NCBI GenBank assembly: GCA_036362985.1
Contig: JAYGXS010000001.1
Span: forward strand, 20,285,714 to 20,349,713
Direction: 5' to 3'
Source of the DNA: Ligula intestinalis
Taxonomy: Eukaryota; Platyhelminthes; Cestoda; Diphyllobothriidea; Diphyllobothriidae
DNA: 64,000 bases
Shown here: positions 1 through 11,640 of the stretch, in pieces
How positions within the stretch are numbered: position 1 is the first letter of the stretch
Layout: each line of letters opens with the position of its first letter
Translations under genes and position numbers: made by a program
Notes under the pieces: model-generated
Database searches by the model: none
Seen by the model: only the letters and a program-made list of their open reading frames with translations
What the model was told of the DNA's origin: nothing

Positions 1-1790
1 CCTTAATAAAATTGGTGAGCCCCTACTATCATCATAGTCTCGATCACGACCGACAAAAATAGTCTTTGCTGTAATGTTGCACTTAATGACATAAGGTCGA
101 GGGTTCGAATGTCGGAGATGACCGCCCCTGGGATTGGGTATGACTAGGTAATGATGGCTAGTAGGCCAGAAATAACGTTCCCGGTCACCCTTGTATTTAT
201 CGGTTCAATTTCATCATTTATCACAATTCGCTATGCGATTAACTGCGAGGGTTCCAGATTCAGTCCGAAGGCCCAACGGCACGGGTATTTTCCGTAACCA
301 GATCCGTGATCGCCCTACTATCAATATCAGGGTCTATATGCCCATATTTCCTGCTGATTCGCAGTAATAGGCTTTAAATATCACCGATTGTAACCGGAAA
401 GAGTCAGTTCAGTGGTTTAAGAGCTGCTGCTATACAGCCTTTCAGAACAGCTGATTGTAATTTACTTCCTTTGGTCTGTCTGACTTGCCTTAACATCAGG
501 TAAGTGGGGGTAACAAACCAACCGTCAACTGCCTAACTATAAATATTCATTAAATAAATACTACTTACAATAAAAAGTAAGCGGCTAATATAATATTAAA
601 TTGCTCATACTGTGGATAGACTGGGAAGTCGCCTGTTCAAAGAGCCGACCAAATTGCGCAATGACCTTTTACTTCTGTGCTAAGAAACCTACCACAGTTG
701 AAAGAAGGGCATCAGAAGCTTGCTGCTGGTGACGAAAAAAGTTGGCGGTGGCCTATAGTAAGAGCTACTCATGACATCTGACATCAGTAGTTCATGAATT
801 GATCTAGCTTTGACACGACACACGTGCGTGCTGAGCCTTCATGTTCGTTTTTTCAATCTAAATGTGACTTTAACATGAGCATGAAAATATCGTTGGAAGC
901 GGCATTGTGCAACGGAGTTGTTATGTTCCTTTCGTGAAGTGACTTGCTATTGATAGTTATCTAGCACCAGTTGTACACCGCAATACAAAAGCCGGTTAAG
1001 ATTATTGACCAGGGCCCAAAGTCACAACGAAATCACTCGTATTCATTCCCACAACAAGTGAAGGCCATGCTTGTGCAACACATTATCCTTCGCGGCAATT
1101 TGAACCCTTGAAAATGGATTAGATTCCACACGAGGCCGTGCCTTATACACAGTATTTGACTTACGTCCTGAGGCTTAAAGAGCACTCAGACTTTGTCAGA
1201 CGTCTTGAGAGCAAAAATTCGGAAAGTGGCAAACAAGTCTGCGAGTAGGGACTGCACGCGAATAATTTTCTAATCAAGTCACATGTTTTCAGGCCGGGCA
1301 GTGACTAATAAATTCAAACATAATTCACATTTTCAGTCGTAAATATAATTACTTTGTGCATACTGAGTAACACTTCTTCCGTCAAATCTATTTTTAGGCA
1401 TTTTTGGCGATGCAGTATGATACTTTTCAGATCCTCCTCAAAAGAGCGATGAATTCCGCATTTTCAATCAACTGCCGGTGCATATAGATTCTGTTATATG
1501 TGGTTATGAAAACCTCAAAAAACAAGATATTTTTTGAATCATTTACCAAAGCAGTGAGCTCTTGGACATTCCTTCTGATGCATATGACCCTTTGGGTCGT
1601 AGTTGTAGACTCACACGAACACGAAACCTAATCTCAGAGAACAGTGAGCGTTAACAGCAAAAGTCGGAAATAAGTACGTCTAAGATCAATTTAAAGACTT
1701 TCTTAAATGGATTCCTCGTTAAAAAAAGCTTTAATTAGATAGTAAGTCGATGGATGTCTGTGCATTTTATCTTTTCTAAGGTTAACTCAA
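1..1790. other. no recognisable gene
   Basis: I see no convincing coding potential, RNA gene or repeat shared with the rest of the window. The stretch is AT-rich, with a tRNA box-B-like string (GGGTTCGAATG) near 112 but no box A at the right distance. Confidence 0.5.
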
Positions 1791-1799
1791 AGTAAAATT

Positions 1800-1872
1800 G
1801 AGGAATTTTTCAGTTTCAGTTTATGCAGTTTATTTGGTGAGGATAATAGGCAATGCCTTTGAAAACCCTATT
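1800..1872 (-). repeat. LINE 3'-end remnant
   Basis: On the minus strand this reads ATAGGG, TTCAAAGGCATT, CCTAT, then AATAAACTGCATAAACTG. It matches the end of the neighbouring LINE at about 2065-2135 base by base over some 60 nt, so it looks like a second, severely 5'-truncated copy of the same 3' terminus. Confidence 0.5.
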
Positions 1873-2059
1873 TAGCGCGTGTAAAAGCACCTATAAAAAT
1901 TTATCACTGCTAACATAGTATTGGCAAACAGTGAGCAGCATTGTTTTTTCACAATAGATATTTGGTTTTTAGAGGTCCGACTTGGAGGGAGGAGAGGGGA
2001 TACATGTAATTATCCAAGCGTTGTTTGTATATCTGAAGGGAAGTGGCCTCCACGACTGA

Positions 2060-2638
2060 CTGTGGAAGGTTCAGGTCAGGTCAGGTTTTTATTGAGAGAA
2101 ATATAGGTAAATACCTTTGAACTCCCTATTGGTACAGTTTTTTCAATGCATTTGATCTGCAGAACATTTTAGAACAGTGGCGTAGCCAGAAATTTGAGGG
2201 CCGACAGTGAAAAAACTCCTTAGGCATTGTTCAAAAGTCTAGGAGTTTGAATGCCATTTGAGAGATTTAAGGAGAAAAACTGTCGCCCGTGGGGGTGGAG
2301 GGGGGGGGCGGTGCAGAGTTTATTCGAAGCGGATGGCCTGTGCTAAGAGTGTTTGAAGCATGTCAGGGAGAATCCATCGCGGTTTTTGCCATAATACCAA
2401 GGGTCCCACGAAGAGAAGTTTGCGGAGGTCACATGAACCTTATCGAGTGTCGGCGATGCGCCCATCGTGCACCCTTGTTGGTTTAACGAGTCTGCCTACT
2501 AATTGACAGAAGAAATGCAATTGGTAGTTTTCTAAACAAACATATTACTGAAAATTAGCAAGTAGTATGTTTTTTATAAGGTGATTATTCTACAATTTGC
2601 ATTCGGCAACTGGCAGTTTATTTTCGGGGGCTCAGTGG
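2060..2638 (-). repeat. LINE 3' UTR and ACCTG-type tail
   Basis: This is the probable 3' UTR of the CR1-like LINE that follows at higher coordinates on the minus strand. Near 2072-2092 the minus strand reads AATAAA followed by three ACCTG-like units. A polyadenylation-like hexamer plus a short tandem tail is usual for CR1-type LINEs, which end in microsatellite-like repeats instead of poly(A). No ORF of note lies in it. The assignment to this LINE is by adjacency and orientation. Confidence 0.5.
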
Positions 2639-5527
2639 CTACAGATGCGTCTGACTTAATCGTAAACGTGTGCTCAGATGGTGACATGATAATGTCCGCG
2701 GGCAGAGCATTCCATGCCTGAGGTTGTTCCACTGTTGTATGGCACGTTGCGGGAAGAATTCAGAGCGGAGGTTTAGCTTGGACATTATCGTGCGCAGCTT
2801 CATTGTGTGCCCACGGAGATGAGGCGAGAGGTGCCACTGAAACATGTCTTCAACGCGTAATCCTTTCTCAAGACCGTTTATTATCTTGTAAACTAGGATA
2901 AGATCCCCTCTTTGTTGCGTGTAATGCAGAGGGAATAAATTCAGGCATGCCAGTCTATCTATGTAAGTGTGGTGCTTTAGACCTCTTACTAGCTTTGTTG
3001 CCCGACGCTGCACTTTCTCCAGACATGCTGTGTCCTTTGCTAGCCATGGCCGCCATGCCTGTATGCCATACTCTAGGTGTGGTCGAACAAATGTGCCGAA
3101 CATTCTGCCCAAGGGATCTTCATCGAAGGCTAGTAACGCCCTTTTGATAGCGTGCAGCACTCCCATGGCTTTATTTGCAGCTTTGACAGATTGTAATGAG
3201 GGCTTCAGATTACTCCGTATCCAAATGCCAAGGTCTTTTTGCGTAGATGCTACGGGAATTTGGATGTTTTTCAGGTGATATGTCCTGCTGCTCTGGGGGA
3301 TAGGATAGTTTGTTGGACGCAGGTGGAGGACGGCACACTTTTGCACATTGAAATCCAGCAGCCATCTCTCGGACCACGTCTGCAGTTTGCAAAGATTATT
3401 TTGCAGAGCATCTCAGTCGCTTGGGCGCTTAATGACCTGCCAGAGCTTAACGTCATCGGCAAACATGACTTTACCGCAGTCCAGTTCTTGAAGGCTGTCA
3501 TTTACATAGAGAATGAAGAGTAGAGGACCGAGAACGGAGCCTTGAGGAACCCCACTAACTACGTCAACCCAGTCCGATTTATCCTACCCGAAGAAAACGC
3601 GTTTTTTTTCGACTGACTAAAAATGACCTGATCCAGTCCAAAATTTTCCCCTTGATGCCAAGAACGCTCAGTTTATGTAAAAGGCGTTGATGGGGCACGC
3701 TGTCAAAGGCTTTGCGGAAATCGATGTACACTACGTCCACTTCGAAGGCCTCTTCTAAAGCACTTGTCCAGGCCTCAATTGAAGTCAGTAACTTTGAAAG
3801 GCAGGAGCGCCCTCGCCGGAAGCCATGTTGGAAATTTTGTATGATATCACTTTCATCGCAAAATCTTAGTATGGCCTGCTTGACAAGGACCTCCATCATT
3901 TTGCAGGAAAGGTAAGTCAAGCTTATGGGCCGAAAGCTGTTTGCAGACATCTTGCTACCTCCCTTATATAACGGTACGATGTTGGCCGTCTTCCACTGCA
4001 AAGGCAAGTCCCCTGTCCTCATGGAAAGCTCGAACAGAATTGAAAGAGGCACCGATAGCTCGGTCGACAGTTCTTTAAGTATCAGTCCAGGGATCCCATC
4101 CGGTCCAGGAGACTTGTCTGGTTTGATGTGACTGAGAACATGTCTTACGTCTGCGACAGAAAAGGTAGCAGTTTAAATAACGGCTGTACCTTCGCCCACT
4201 TCTACTCCCGAATTGTTGTCGGGGGATTCCATCAATAACGCCGATCTGAAAAACTCTGACAGTAACCATACTCTCCGCGGTCCTTCCGTTACTACGTTCC
4301 CGAGGTTATCCGTTAGAGCTGCAATGTCGTCCTGGTGCTTCCTTTGACTGCCGATGCATCCATAAAACTTCTTTGGACATATTGTGACTTGGGTTGTAAG
4401 TTGACGCTCAAAGGCAGTTCTAGAATTTCGTATTTCCTTATGGCATATATTTCATTGGGCTTTATATTCGGCAAGTGATGTTGAATCTTGAAGATGCTCG
4501 TACTTTTTCCACAACCTTTGTCTCTTCTTCATGGCCCTTTTTATCGGCTGGTTGACATATGGAGGTCTGGCACATGGTCTTATTACTTTCATTGGGCAAT
4601 GGACTTCAATTAAGCGCTCTACAGTCCCTTGGAAGTGCTGCCATAATTCATTTGTATCATTCGTACTGGGTAACCAGTTTTCTGCGGAAGCAGTACGTAT
4701 CATTTCTTCACGATCGACTTTCCAAATATTTCTGCGCCTCTTTATTTGCGATTTTGGAGACAGTAGGTAGCACACACAGGTAAAAGCAACGTGGTCGCTT
4801 AACCCTAGTGGCGGTTATGAGTTCTCTTCTCTTATGACCCCCTCTTCTTTACTAAAAACGAGATCTAGACAGTTTGATCGCTGGCCTTCTCACAGTCGGG
4901 TTGTGAAGTCTATGTGTTGAATGAGATATTCGTCCAAAGAAAACTGGAGTAGTTGATAATTGAAAGGTGCTGCTGCGGCCTTTACTCCAGGCCTCATCCA
5001 ATCGATGCCAGGAGCGTTGAAATCACCCAGGAGTAATAGGTTTTCCTGTTTACAGATAACTGTCAGTAAACTTCGCAGTTGTACGTCGTCACTTTCGCTG
5101 GAGCCGGGAGGCCGATAAACAACGCATATATTGAGTGCCGGATGTTGCTTATCTTAATTTTGCATGAAATTATTTCATATCGTCGTAGGGCTATGTCTGC
5201 GAGTTCCCTCTGACAATAGGAAATTTCATTGGCTACATAAAGTGCCACTCCTCTGCCCCTACGTTGAGATCTGTCGCAGCGGAACAGTTGATATCCTTCA
5301 GTGCTGACTTCGCTGATCCCTATTGCTTCGGTCAGCCAAGTCTCTGTTACTGCAAGTATCTGTGGTTTCTGCTCAGATACTATTGTTTTGAGTTCGTCAA
5401 ATTTAATGAAGAGACTCTGACAATTGGTATAATAGATTTCGAGGCAGCGGTCACTATTGCTTGTGGTATCTTCTAGAACCGGCCGTTTGACCTTGGTTAA
5501 GTTTTCCGCCTGACTACTTCCAGCCAA
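2639..5527 (-). pseudogene. CR1-like LINE ORF2 (endonuclease and reverse transcriptase), decayed
   Basis: This is a non-LTR retrotransposon polyprotein that would nick target DNA and reverse-transcribe its own RNA. It starts at 5527. The APE-type endonuclease shows TNCQSLF, VTETWL, then in a shifted frame GDFNAPGIDW and SDHVAFT near 4800-5060. The reverse transcriptase shows SPGPDGIPG, FRPISLTYLSCK, YIDFRKAFDSVPH, SGVPQGSVLGP and an intact catalytic FADDVKLW near 3455. The C-terminal part (LEKVQRRATKLVRGLKH) runs in one frame from 3346 to 2639. Breaks include a frameshift at about 5080, a stop near 4450, a frameshift at 3580 and an in-frame TGA just after FADD. The domain order is complete, so it decayed in place and is not a truncated insertion. 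It most resembles flatworm CR1/pol-like LINEs; the clade is inferred. Confidence 0.85.
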
Positions 5528-5643
5528 AGAAAATTTCGTTCAATGTGGACTTTTTCTCCTCCTCTTATTTGTAGGCCGGTTTTCCCTTTGTTCTTTTGGT
5601 CGTTTAGATTGTTTTTCAAAAGTCGCATTTTCCTGCGTTCCGT

Positions 5644-6490
5644 TTATTCATAATCCGGCTGAAAGAAAACTCCAGCATGCATGGTCCGCGGAGACGAATT
5701 TCTTTCCAGCATAAGCTGTGTCTGCGCTTCGGTGTCCCAAATGACCTTTAATGGTCCTGGCCGAGAGCTTGAACCATTCGGCGGCTGATCCTTGCCTATT
5801 CTAAATGTTTTGAGAATTTTTACAGACTCAGTGCCCCTTAGCAGTGATTTAGCGTACTGCTGAACGAGACCTCGATCGTGCTCCACCTTATCCCCAGCAG
5901 CTGTAGCCGTTGATTCTGGCGCACCCTGTATCACTATATGTTGCTTACGGTTGGCTCGAGCTTGGGCCGTGGTCACATCGCACTGAAGCAGAGTAGCAGC
6001 AGGGGTTTCGAAGTCCAGATCTGTGAAAGATTCTATGGAAATTTTGCTGGTAGCATTTTATTCTAAGTTACCGTTTGCCCTTTGGTCCAATTCAACTTCC
6101 TTTTCTTCAGACGTCTTCTCTTGGAGTGGTTGCCTTGTTTTTTGTTCGCATGGCGTGCTCCAGGTGCTGTCTTGCGATAAAACTGAGGGCTTTGGTTGGT
6201 CTTTAGCAGGCCGTTCTGCATCCGCCTTCTGCTGGCGTATGCGTATGCGTTTGTCCCTGCTGGACTCGTGGTTTCCTAGTTTATCAACCACTGATCTGTC
6301 CTCTGCATGCGCCGCATCCGGTGTTGTTATCTTATTTTACTTTATGAGCACTGCTAGTATCTCCGCGTAAAATTCAAGGCTTCCCTCTAAACGCATTACG
6401 CGCGTGGCTAGGTTAAGACATCCATCGCAATCTGCACGCGTAGGCTTATTCGTCTGGGTGGTGTTCGGTTCTAAGACGGTTGGTGAAAGA
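5644..6490 (-). pseudogene. CR1-like LINE ORF1 remnant
   Basis: This lies upstream of ORF2 on the same strand. The minus strand gives a segment with CDGCLNLATRVMRLEGSLE (a heptad-rich, coiled-coil-like start), then a charged linker rich in K, E and Q near 6060-6290, then QHIVIQGAPES and DTEAQTQLMLERN near 5650-5950. The position, the coiled coil and the IQGAPES motif, which recalls the RRM-like core of LINE ORF1 proteins, suggest the RNA-binding ORF1 of the same element. It is broken by stops at about 6337 and 6058. The tRNA-like sequence at 6657-6722 lies just upstream. The N-terminus is not defined. Confidence 0.55.
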
Positions 6491-6649
6491 AGATGCGTTT
6501 TTGCATAGTGGGTGGTCTGGGATTTCATACGCGTTATTGAAAGCGCTTCGGTTACTTCTGGGAGTACCTTGTCAAAGGTTTTACGAGGTGGCTTACATAA
6601 GTTAACCTGATTACACCCATTAGAGTATATCTTAGCGAATTGGCCTTCA

Positions 6650-6730
6650 GGGTGTGAGCTGGTGGTGAAGTCGGTAGAGCGTCCGACATTATAAAATGAG
6701 GTCCGGGGTTCAAATCCAGCCATCAACGAA
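6650..6730 (+). repeat. tRNA-like promoter sequence (SINE head?)
   Basis: Box-A-like GTGGTGAAGTCGGTAGAGCG is followed about 35 nt later by box-B-like GGGTTCAAATCC. The rest does not fold into a full cloverleaf by eye, so this is more likely a decayed tRNA-derived SINE head than a tRNA gene. Confidence 0.45.
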
Positions 6731-7042
6731 CACACATTTTCAGCTAGCAGATATGGATCGTGCACGTTTGCGTTACCCATGCTATTGGAAATTATATTAG
6801 AGTGCATTAATTCAAAGTCTGCAATCAACCGGCCGTGCATACATAGATAACGAAAAGATTTGCTTGTGCAATTTATGTCAGCAGTCAAAATTTGTAATAT
6901 GAACGACTCAGCCTTTGTTGTAAGGAGTTCTTTGCACTGAACCAATCAGATTCAGAAGCAGCGATGTTGTTCTTAGGAGCGAGTGAACTTCCAGACTTGT
7001 GCTGATCGTAGGGATAACTTCCAGAGCGTGGTATAATCTGCG

Positions 7043-7186
7043 GTCCAGTAAGATTGTTCAAGCGAAGGATTCGTCCCACTCAGAAAGGATATTTCCAAAG
7101 GGCAGATAATAGGCAGTCCAGTTAGATTGTAAAAGCGAAGGATTCGTCTCACTCAGAAAGGATATTTTCAAAAGGCAGATAATACG
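7043..7186. repeat. two-copy 72-bp tandem repeat
   Basis: The unit starting GTCCAGTAAGATTG at 7043 recurs at 7115 as GTCCAGTTAGATTG. Both contain GCGAAGGATTCGTC and CTCAGAAAGGATATTT. The period is 72 bp with a handful of substitutions. Confidence 0.8.
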
Positions 7187-7622
7187 AAGTTCCGTTGTCA
7201 GTTTTTATAGCCAGACGTGTCTTCTACACTAAGGTAGAGACTAAAAACCTCGTGAGCGCAAAGAGCTTAAAGTAGAAACCAATTTAAAATTTCCCAAGTT
7301 CGCACCGTTTATTTTACTCATTTGAATACAAGTGATCATTTTTCTGCTAAAAACGAAAGAACTTACTTTCTTGAAAATGGTGTTGCAAAATTCTAATGGA
7401 TCCATAAAATTTCATGAGTGCTCGTCGGTTGCGTTAAAGGTTCATGAACGAGAAAAGTACGAAATTGAGTTTGTACAGAAATGTCATAGGTCATAATCAC
7501 TAAGGCTAATTAAGGCTAATTAGTAAAGAAGGAAGGTTAAACGAGGTGGGGGGGGGGGACAGGGAAATTGGATTGCGGGAATAAAAGGGGGCAGCGGAAT
7601 GCGCAAATCTGGGGGCCTGTAG

Positions 7623-8507
7623 TTACCAAGGCAAGGCCAGGCTAACCACATGCTCCAACTGCTTGCATAGTTCCGGTTTAAAGCGTCTTATACAGGCTGC
7701 CTCCAGGTAGCACAAGCTTCGAGATGTTCATGCTCGAACAAGAACTCGGAAGGAAGTTATAGGGTCTACAGAATGACCCGTGTCCAGCAAGCGTTCTGTA
7801 ATTGAGGACCGTAGGGATCGGTTTTCTTGCTTAAATAACCAACTAGGCAGGTGCTCCTTGGCTCTGGCTGCCGATTGCCTTTGCGTTCGCCCTATGTACT
7901 TGCATCCGCAGGTGCATGTGAATTCATAAACGCAGTTGGAATTGGCGTGCAAAGGTAAGGCATCCTTAACACAAGGAATTGGCAAGGGCTTTGTTGGAGA
8001 GCAGAATATGAGTTCACCGGCGTAATCGGTTCTTTCAATAGCCTTGAGTAGGCCCTTATATATAGTGTTTAAGATGTTATCACCCTTGAAGGGCAAGGAG
8101 ACAAATACTGGCTTCTTCGGGGCTAATTGTTCACTCATTTTGGGCAGTAGAGGTTTTCTATATTTGTCTTTAAACTGAGGTGGATATCCACGCTTCAGTA
8201 AAGTATCTTTGAGACAGCCTAATTCTGCGTCCAAAATATCCTCGGAACAGATTTTTCTAGTCCTCTGGAAAAGGTTACATACCAAGTTAAGTTTCCATTG
8301 AATGGGAACAAAACTTAGATAATGTAAATGCTGACCTTTCCAGGTATTCTTGTGGTAGACTCTCTGTGAAATGGAGCCATTTGTCAGTCTGGACAAGTGG
8401 ACATCGAGGAAAAACAGTTGGTTAGCTCGTTCTGGTTCCACAGGAAATTTAATCATTGGATGCAGCTTGTTCATTGTGGACAATAATTCCTCAGCTTCTT
8501 TCAGGTT
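7623..8507 (-). pseudogene. PLE C-terminal fragment (GIY-YIG endonuclease), left arm
   Basis: This is a near-identical copy of residues from the connector region to the C-terminus of the plus-strand PLE at 9277-10159. It shows the zinc-finger-like CTCGCKYIG and the GIY-YIG motif YIGRTQRQSAARAKEH, then the LDTGHSVDP block. The frame runs 8483 to 7728, stops at a TGA, and continues in the same frame to a TAA at about 7623 with LEAACIRRFKPELCKQL, as in the right arm. The reverse-transcriptase half is absent; a SINE begins exactly where it would lie. PLE endonucleases open target DNA for reverse transcription. Confidence 0.85.
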
Positions 8508-8684
8508 CTTAAGTTGGTTTGGCAGATTTGCTTAGTTTGAGTTGACGCAAGTGTGAAAAACTCTAGGCGTTTGGTGGGATTTGAACCCGCGCATCAGAGA
8601 AAGCCTTTGCTGGAGGCTAATGCTCTACCGCTAAGCTACAAAAGCCCGCTTCACGCCATAAGTTTAATCAGACTTGGATCGATA
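8508..8684 (-). mobile_element. tRNA-headed SINE copy (minus)
   Basis: This is one of three related SINE copies (with 14240-14476 and 47895-48104). Reading the minus strand: CGATCCAAG, a tRNA-like block at 8645-8567, a GAGTTTTTCACA tract, then AAATCTGCCAAACC. The tRNA-like block is 79 nt, as in the other copies. Acceptor ends are GCTTTTG and CAAACGC (6 of 7 pairs), box A is TAGCTTAGCGGTAGAGC, box B is GGGTTCAAATCCC. The anticodon loop CCAGCAA would give AGC (Ala) but position 33 is C, so it should not work as a tRNA. It sits exactly between the truncated end of one PLE and the inner end of the other. Confidence 0.8.
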
Positions 8685-8686
8685 CT

Positions 8687-10159
8687 TTGGAAAATAATTT
8701 GATTGATACCAAAACAGCTTCTTCGCTAAAACCCAGAGCTTCCCACATCCCACGGCTCTATGGATTACCGAAATCCCATAAAAACGGGTTTCTTTTAAGA
8801 CCTATTCTTTCCATGCCGAACTCACCCTTTCATGAACTAGCGCATTGGCTGGTAAAGGAATTGGACCCAATTTGCCAAAGATTTTCCAAATTCACATTAA
8901 AAGACAGTTTCCAGTTTATTGATGAGATCAGGCAGCTTAATATACATGAAAAATGTATGATATCCCTGGATTTTGAGTCCTTGTTTACCAACGTGCCGTT
9001 GGATGAAACCATAGACGTTATTTGTGCTTATTCATCTGACACACGCCTGTCCCCGCAATTACTACGGAACTTACTGAAACTTTGTACCAAGAATGTCCAA
9101 TTTCTGTTTGATGGCCAATTCTATCGAAAAATTGACGGAGTCGCAATGGGAAGCCCGCTTGGACCAACCTTTGCAGACATATTCATGGGCCATCTGGAAG
9201 AAAAAGTACTCGCATACTTGAACCACACAACAGTCTAAAAACGATATGTAGACGGTTTTTTCACGATTGTGGCGAACCTGAAAGATGCTGAGGAATTATT
9301 GTCCACAATGAACAAGCTGCATCCAAAGATTAAATTTCCTGTGGAACCAGAACGAGCTAACCAACTGTTTTTCCTCGATGTCCACTTGTCCAGACTGACA
9401 AATGGCTCCATTTCACAGAGAGTCTACCACAAGAATACCTGGAAAGGTCAGCATTTACATTATCTAAGTTTTGTTCCCATTCAATGGAAACTTAACTTGG
9501 TATGTAACCTTTTCCAGAGGACTAGAAAAATCTGTTCCGAGGATATTTTGGACGCAGAATTAGGCTGTCTCAAAGATACTTTACTGAAGCGTGGATATCC
9601 ACCTCAGTTTAAAGACAAATATAGAAAACCTCTACTACCCAAAATGAGTGAACAATTAGCCCCGAAGAAGCCAGTATTTGTCTCCTTGCCCTTCAAGGGT
9701 GATAACATCTTAAACACTATATATAAGGGCCTACTCAAGGCTATTGAAAGAACCGATTACGCCGGTGAACTCATATTCTGCTCTCCAACAAAGCCCTTGC
9801 CAATTCCTTGTGTTAAGGATGCCTTACCTTTGCACGCCAATTCCAACTGCGTTTATGAATTCACATGCACCTGCGGATGCAAGTACATAGGGCGAACGCA
9901 AAGGCAATCGGCAGCCAGAGCCAAGGAGCACCTGCCTAGTTGGTTATTTAAGCAAGAAAACCGATCCCTACGGTCCTCAATTACAGAACACTTGCTGGAC
10001 ACGGGTCATTCTGTAGACCCTATAACTTCCTTCCGAGTTCTTGTTCGAGCATGAACATCTCGAAGCTTGTGCTACCTGGAGGCAGCCTGTATAAGACGCT
10101 TTAAACCGGAACTATGCAAGCAGTTGGAGCATGTGGTTAGCCTGGCCTTGCCTTGGTAA
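8687..10159 (+). pseudogene. Penelope-like element: reverse transcriptase plus GIY-YIG endonuclease
   Basis: The best-preserved PLE here. It opens at the palm start with IPRLYGLPKSHK and LRPILSMPNSPFHELA, then SLDFESLFTNVPLDE, DGVAMGSPLGPTFADIFM and RYVDG. The catalytic pair YVDD has become YVDG, so the enzyme would be dead. A single TAA at 9236 breaks the frame just before this motif. The connector and C-terminal endonuclease follow in frame: CTCGCKYIGRTQRQSAARAKEH and LDTGHSVDP. A TGA at 10052 is followed in the same frame by 34 more PLE-like codons (LEAACIRRFKPELCKQL) to a TAA at 10157. The N-terminal region expected before the palm is missing; the element is 5'-truncated against the SINE. 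Confidence 0.9.
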
Positions 10160-10402
10160 CTACAGGCCCCCAGATTTGCGCATTCCGCTGCCCCCTTTTA
10201 TTCCCGCAATCCAATTTCCCTGTCCCCCCCCACCTCGTTTAACCTTCCTTCTTTACTAATTAGCCTTAATTAGCCTTAGTGATTATGACCTATGACATTT
10301 CTGTACAAACTCAATTTCGTACTTTTCTCGTTCATGAACCTTTAACGCAACCGACGAGCACTCATGAAATTTTATGAATCCATTAAAATTTTGCATTTTC
10401 AT

Positions 10403-11240
10403 TTATAAGTTCTCACCGGGAAAACTATGCTTCGAACTTACTTTCCTCTTTATTTTTAAAACCTTCTACTTGATACTCTTGTAACTTTAGTCTCTTTACT
10501 AAGATTGTTAATGCCCATAAGAATAGTAAGCCACAATGAATACTCCAATTCTTTTACCCGTTCTGTTTCTTGATTACGAAATAGTGGAAACTAGTTCATG
10601 CAAAAAAGATCTTTATTACATGCGTCAAATTTAACAGGTGTTTGTGGATGGCCAGTTTGAGTTAAGAGCCAACACTTCTAGGACGTTGAAATAAAGGATT
10701 ACCAGCAGATATTAGTATTCCGTCTTAGGGCATCTGAGCGCGCAGATTTGAAAATCTGAATTTTGAGGATCGAGAAAACGTCTGGATTTTGTTAAAAACT
10801 AACTTGATTGCTTACGTATTACTTTTTCTGAGTTATGTGGCAAGCAATACAATTTGAAGGTGTGACAAGTTCCGTTTAGTTAAACTCTATCATCACTCTC
10901 TCCTCATAGAAAAACAGGCGTGGATAAAAAAACCTAGTCTGGGCTAGCTATTAGCATAGAAAACTGCCGAAATACAGAGTAATTTATATGTCCGCTTAAT
11001 TATGTAAAAAATAACTTGAATAACATTACTTACAACATTTTTTGGAAAAGACAGGTTGGTAGAAAAGATCAAAGCGGGATAGGACGCAGGTGGCTGGCGC
11101 GGCCTCAGCCTCTCCCAGCTCGGATCCCACAGAATAGGAATGCCTTTGTCGTAAGCTAGTGGTTTCCTATGTCAACACTGTTTATGTCCCCTAGTATGTG
11201 TTAGGAAGAAAAGGCAGAACAGGATAGCTGATAGTACTTC
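10403..11240. other. no recognisable feature
   Basis: AT-rich, without coding potential or a repeat that I could match elsewhere in the window. Confidence 0.4.
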
Positions 11241-11259
11241 ACTGTCAGTTGTACTAGTA

Positions 11260-11640
11260 TATCAGCTGTGTTTCCGTGTGTCCAGCAGCTTGCTTTCTGT
11301 GGTCAGTCTCGTCTCGGCAGCAGTCTCTTGTGTAGAGCAACAACAGAGTGTCGTTTTGCTCACAGCATCGCTATTTAAGGGGCAGTAGTCATTGCTCCCC
11401 ATTGGCTCTCCATGAGTGGCCCTACGCATGCTTTGCCCCTGGCCAGGCGTGGCCTCAGGGTGACAGCGGTCTCGCGTGCGCATAACGCCTTGGAATCCTC
11501 ACGGGGTTTCTACCGTTGAAGGTCGCGTGACTTGGCTCGCTCTGTATGCGCCGGACTGGCCTGTTCGCGCGCCTTTGTTCCGAAGTGACCTCGGGATGTC
11601 TGTTGGACTGAATGACGTGCTCGGTCATCCTAACAGCCCT
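11260..11640 (-). promoter_or_regulatory. GC-rich, promoter-like island (possible LTR)
   Basis: A CpG-rich block in AT-rich surroundings. On the minus strand a CCAAT box (GAGCCAATGGGG, about 11393-11404) lies some 20 nt before a TATA-like TTAAATAGC (about 11368-11376). That is promoter-like and compatible with an LTR U3/R region, but no LTR partner, primer site or gag-pol was seen. Two overlapping minus frames are open across it, as is usual for GC-rich sequence, and match nothing I recognise. Confidence 0.35.

Larger units (their letters stand above)
7374..10402. repeat. large inverted repeat (about 1.13-kb arms) of a PLE 3' half
   Basis: The left arm (7374-8507) is the reverse complement of the right arm (9277-10402) with very few differences. 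The arms carry the connector and GIY-YIG part of a PLE plus its 3' UTR. The spacer of about 0.77 kb holds a minus-strand SINE (8508-8684) and the reverse-transcriptase part of the plus-strand PLE. Similarity stops sharply at CAGGTTC on the inside and near GAAAATG on the outside. Confidence 0.9.

Noticed and set aside
11260..11640. Complete LTR retrotransposon
   Set aside because: CCAAT and TATA-like boxes are present, but no second LTR, primer-binding site or gag-pol sequence was found nearby.
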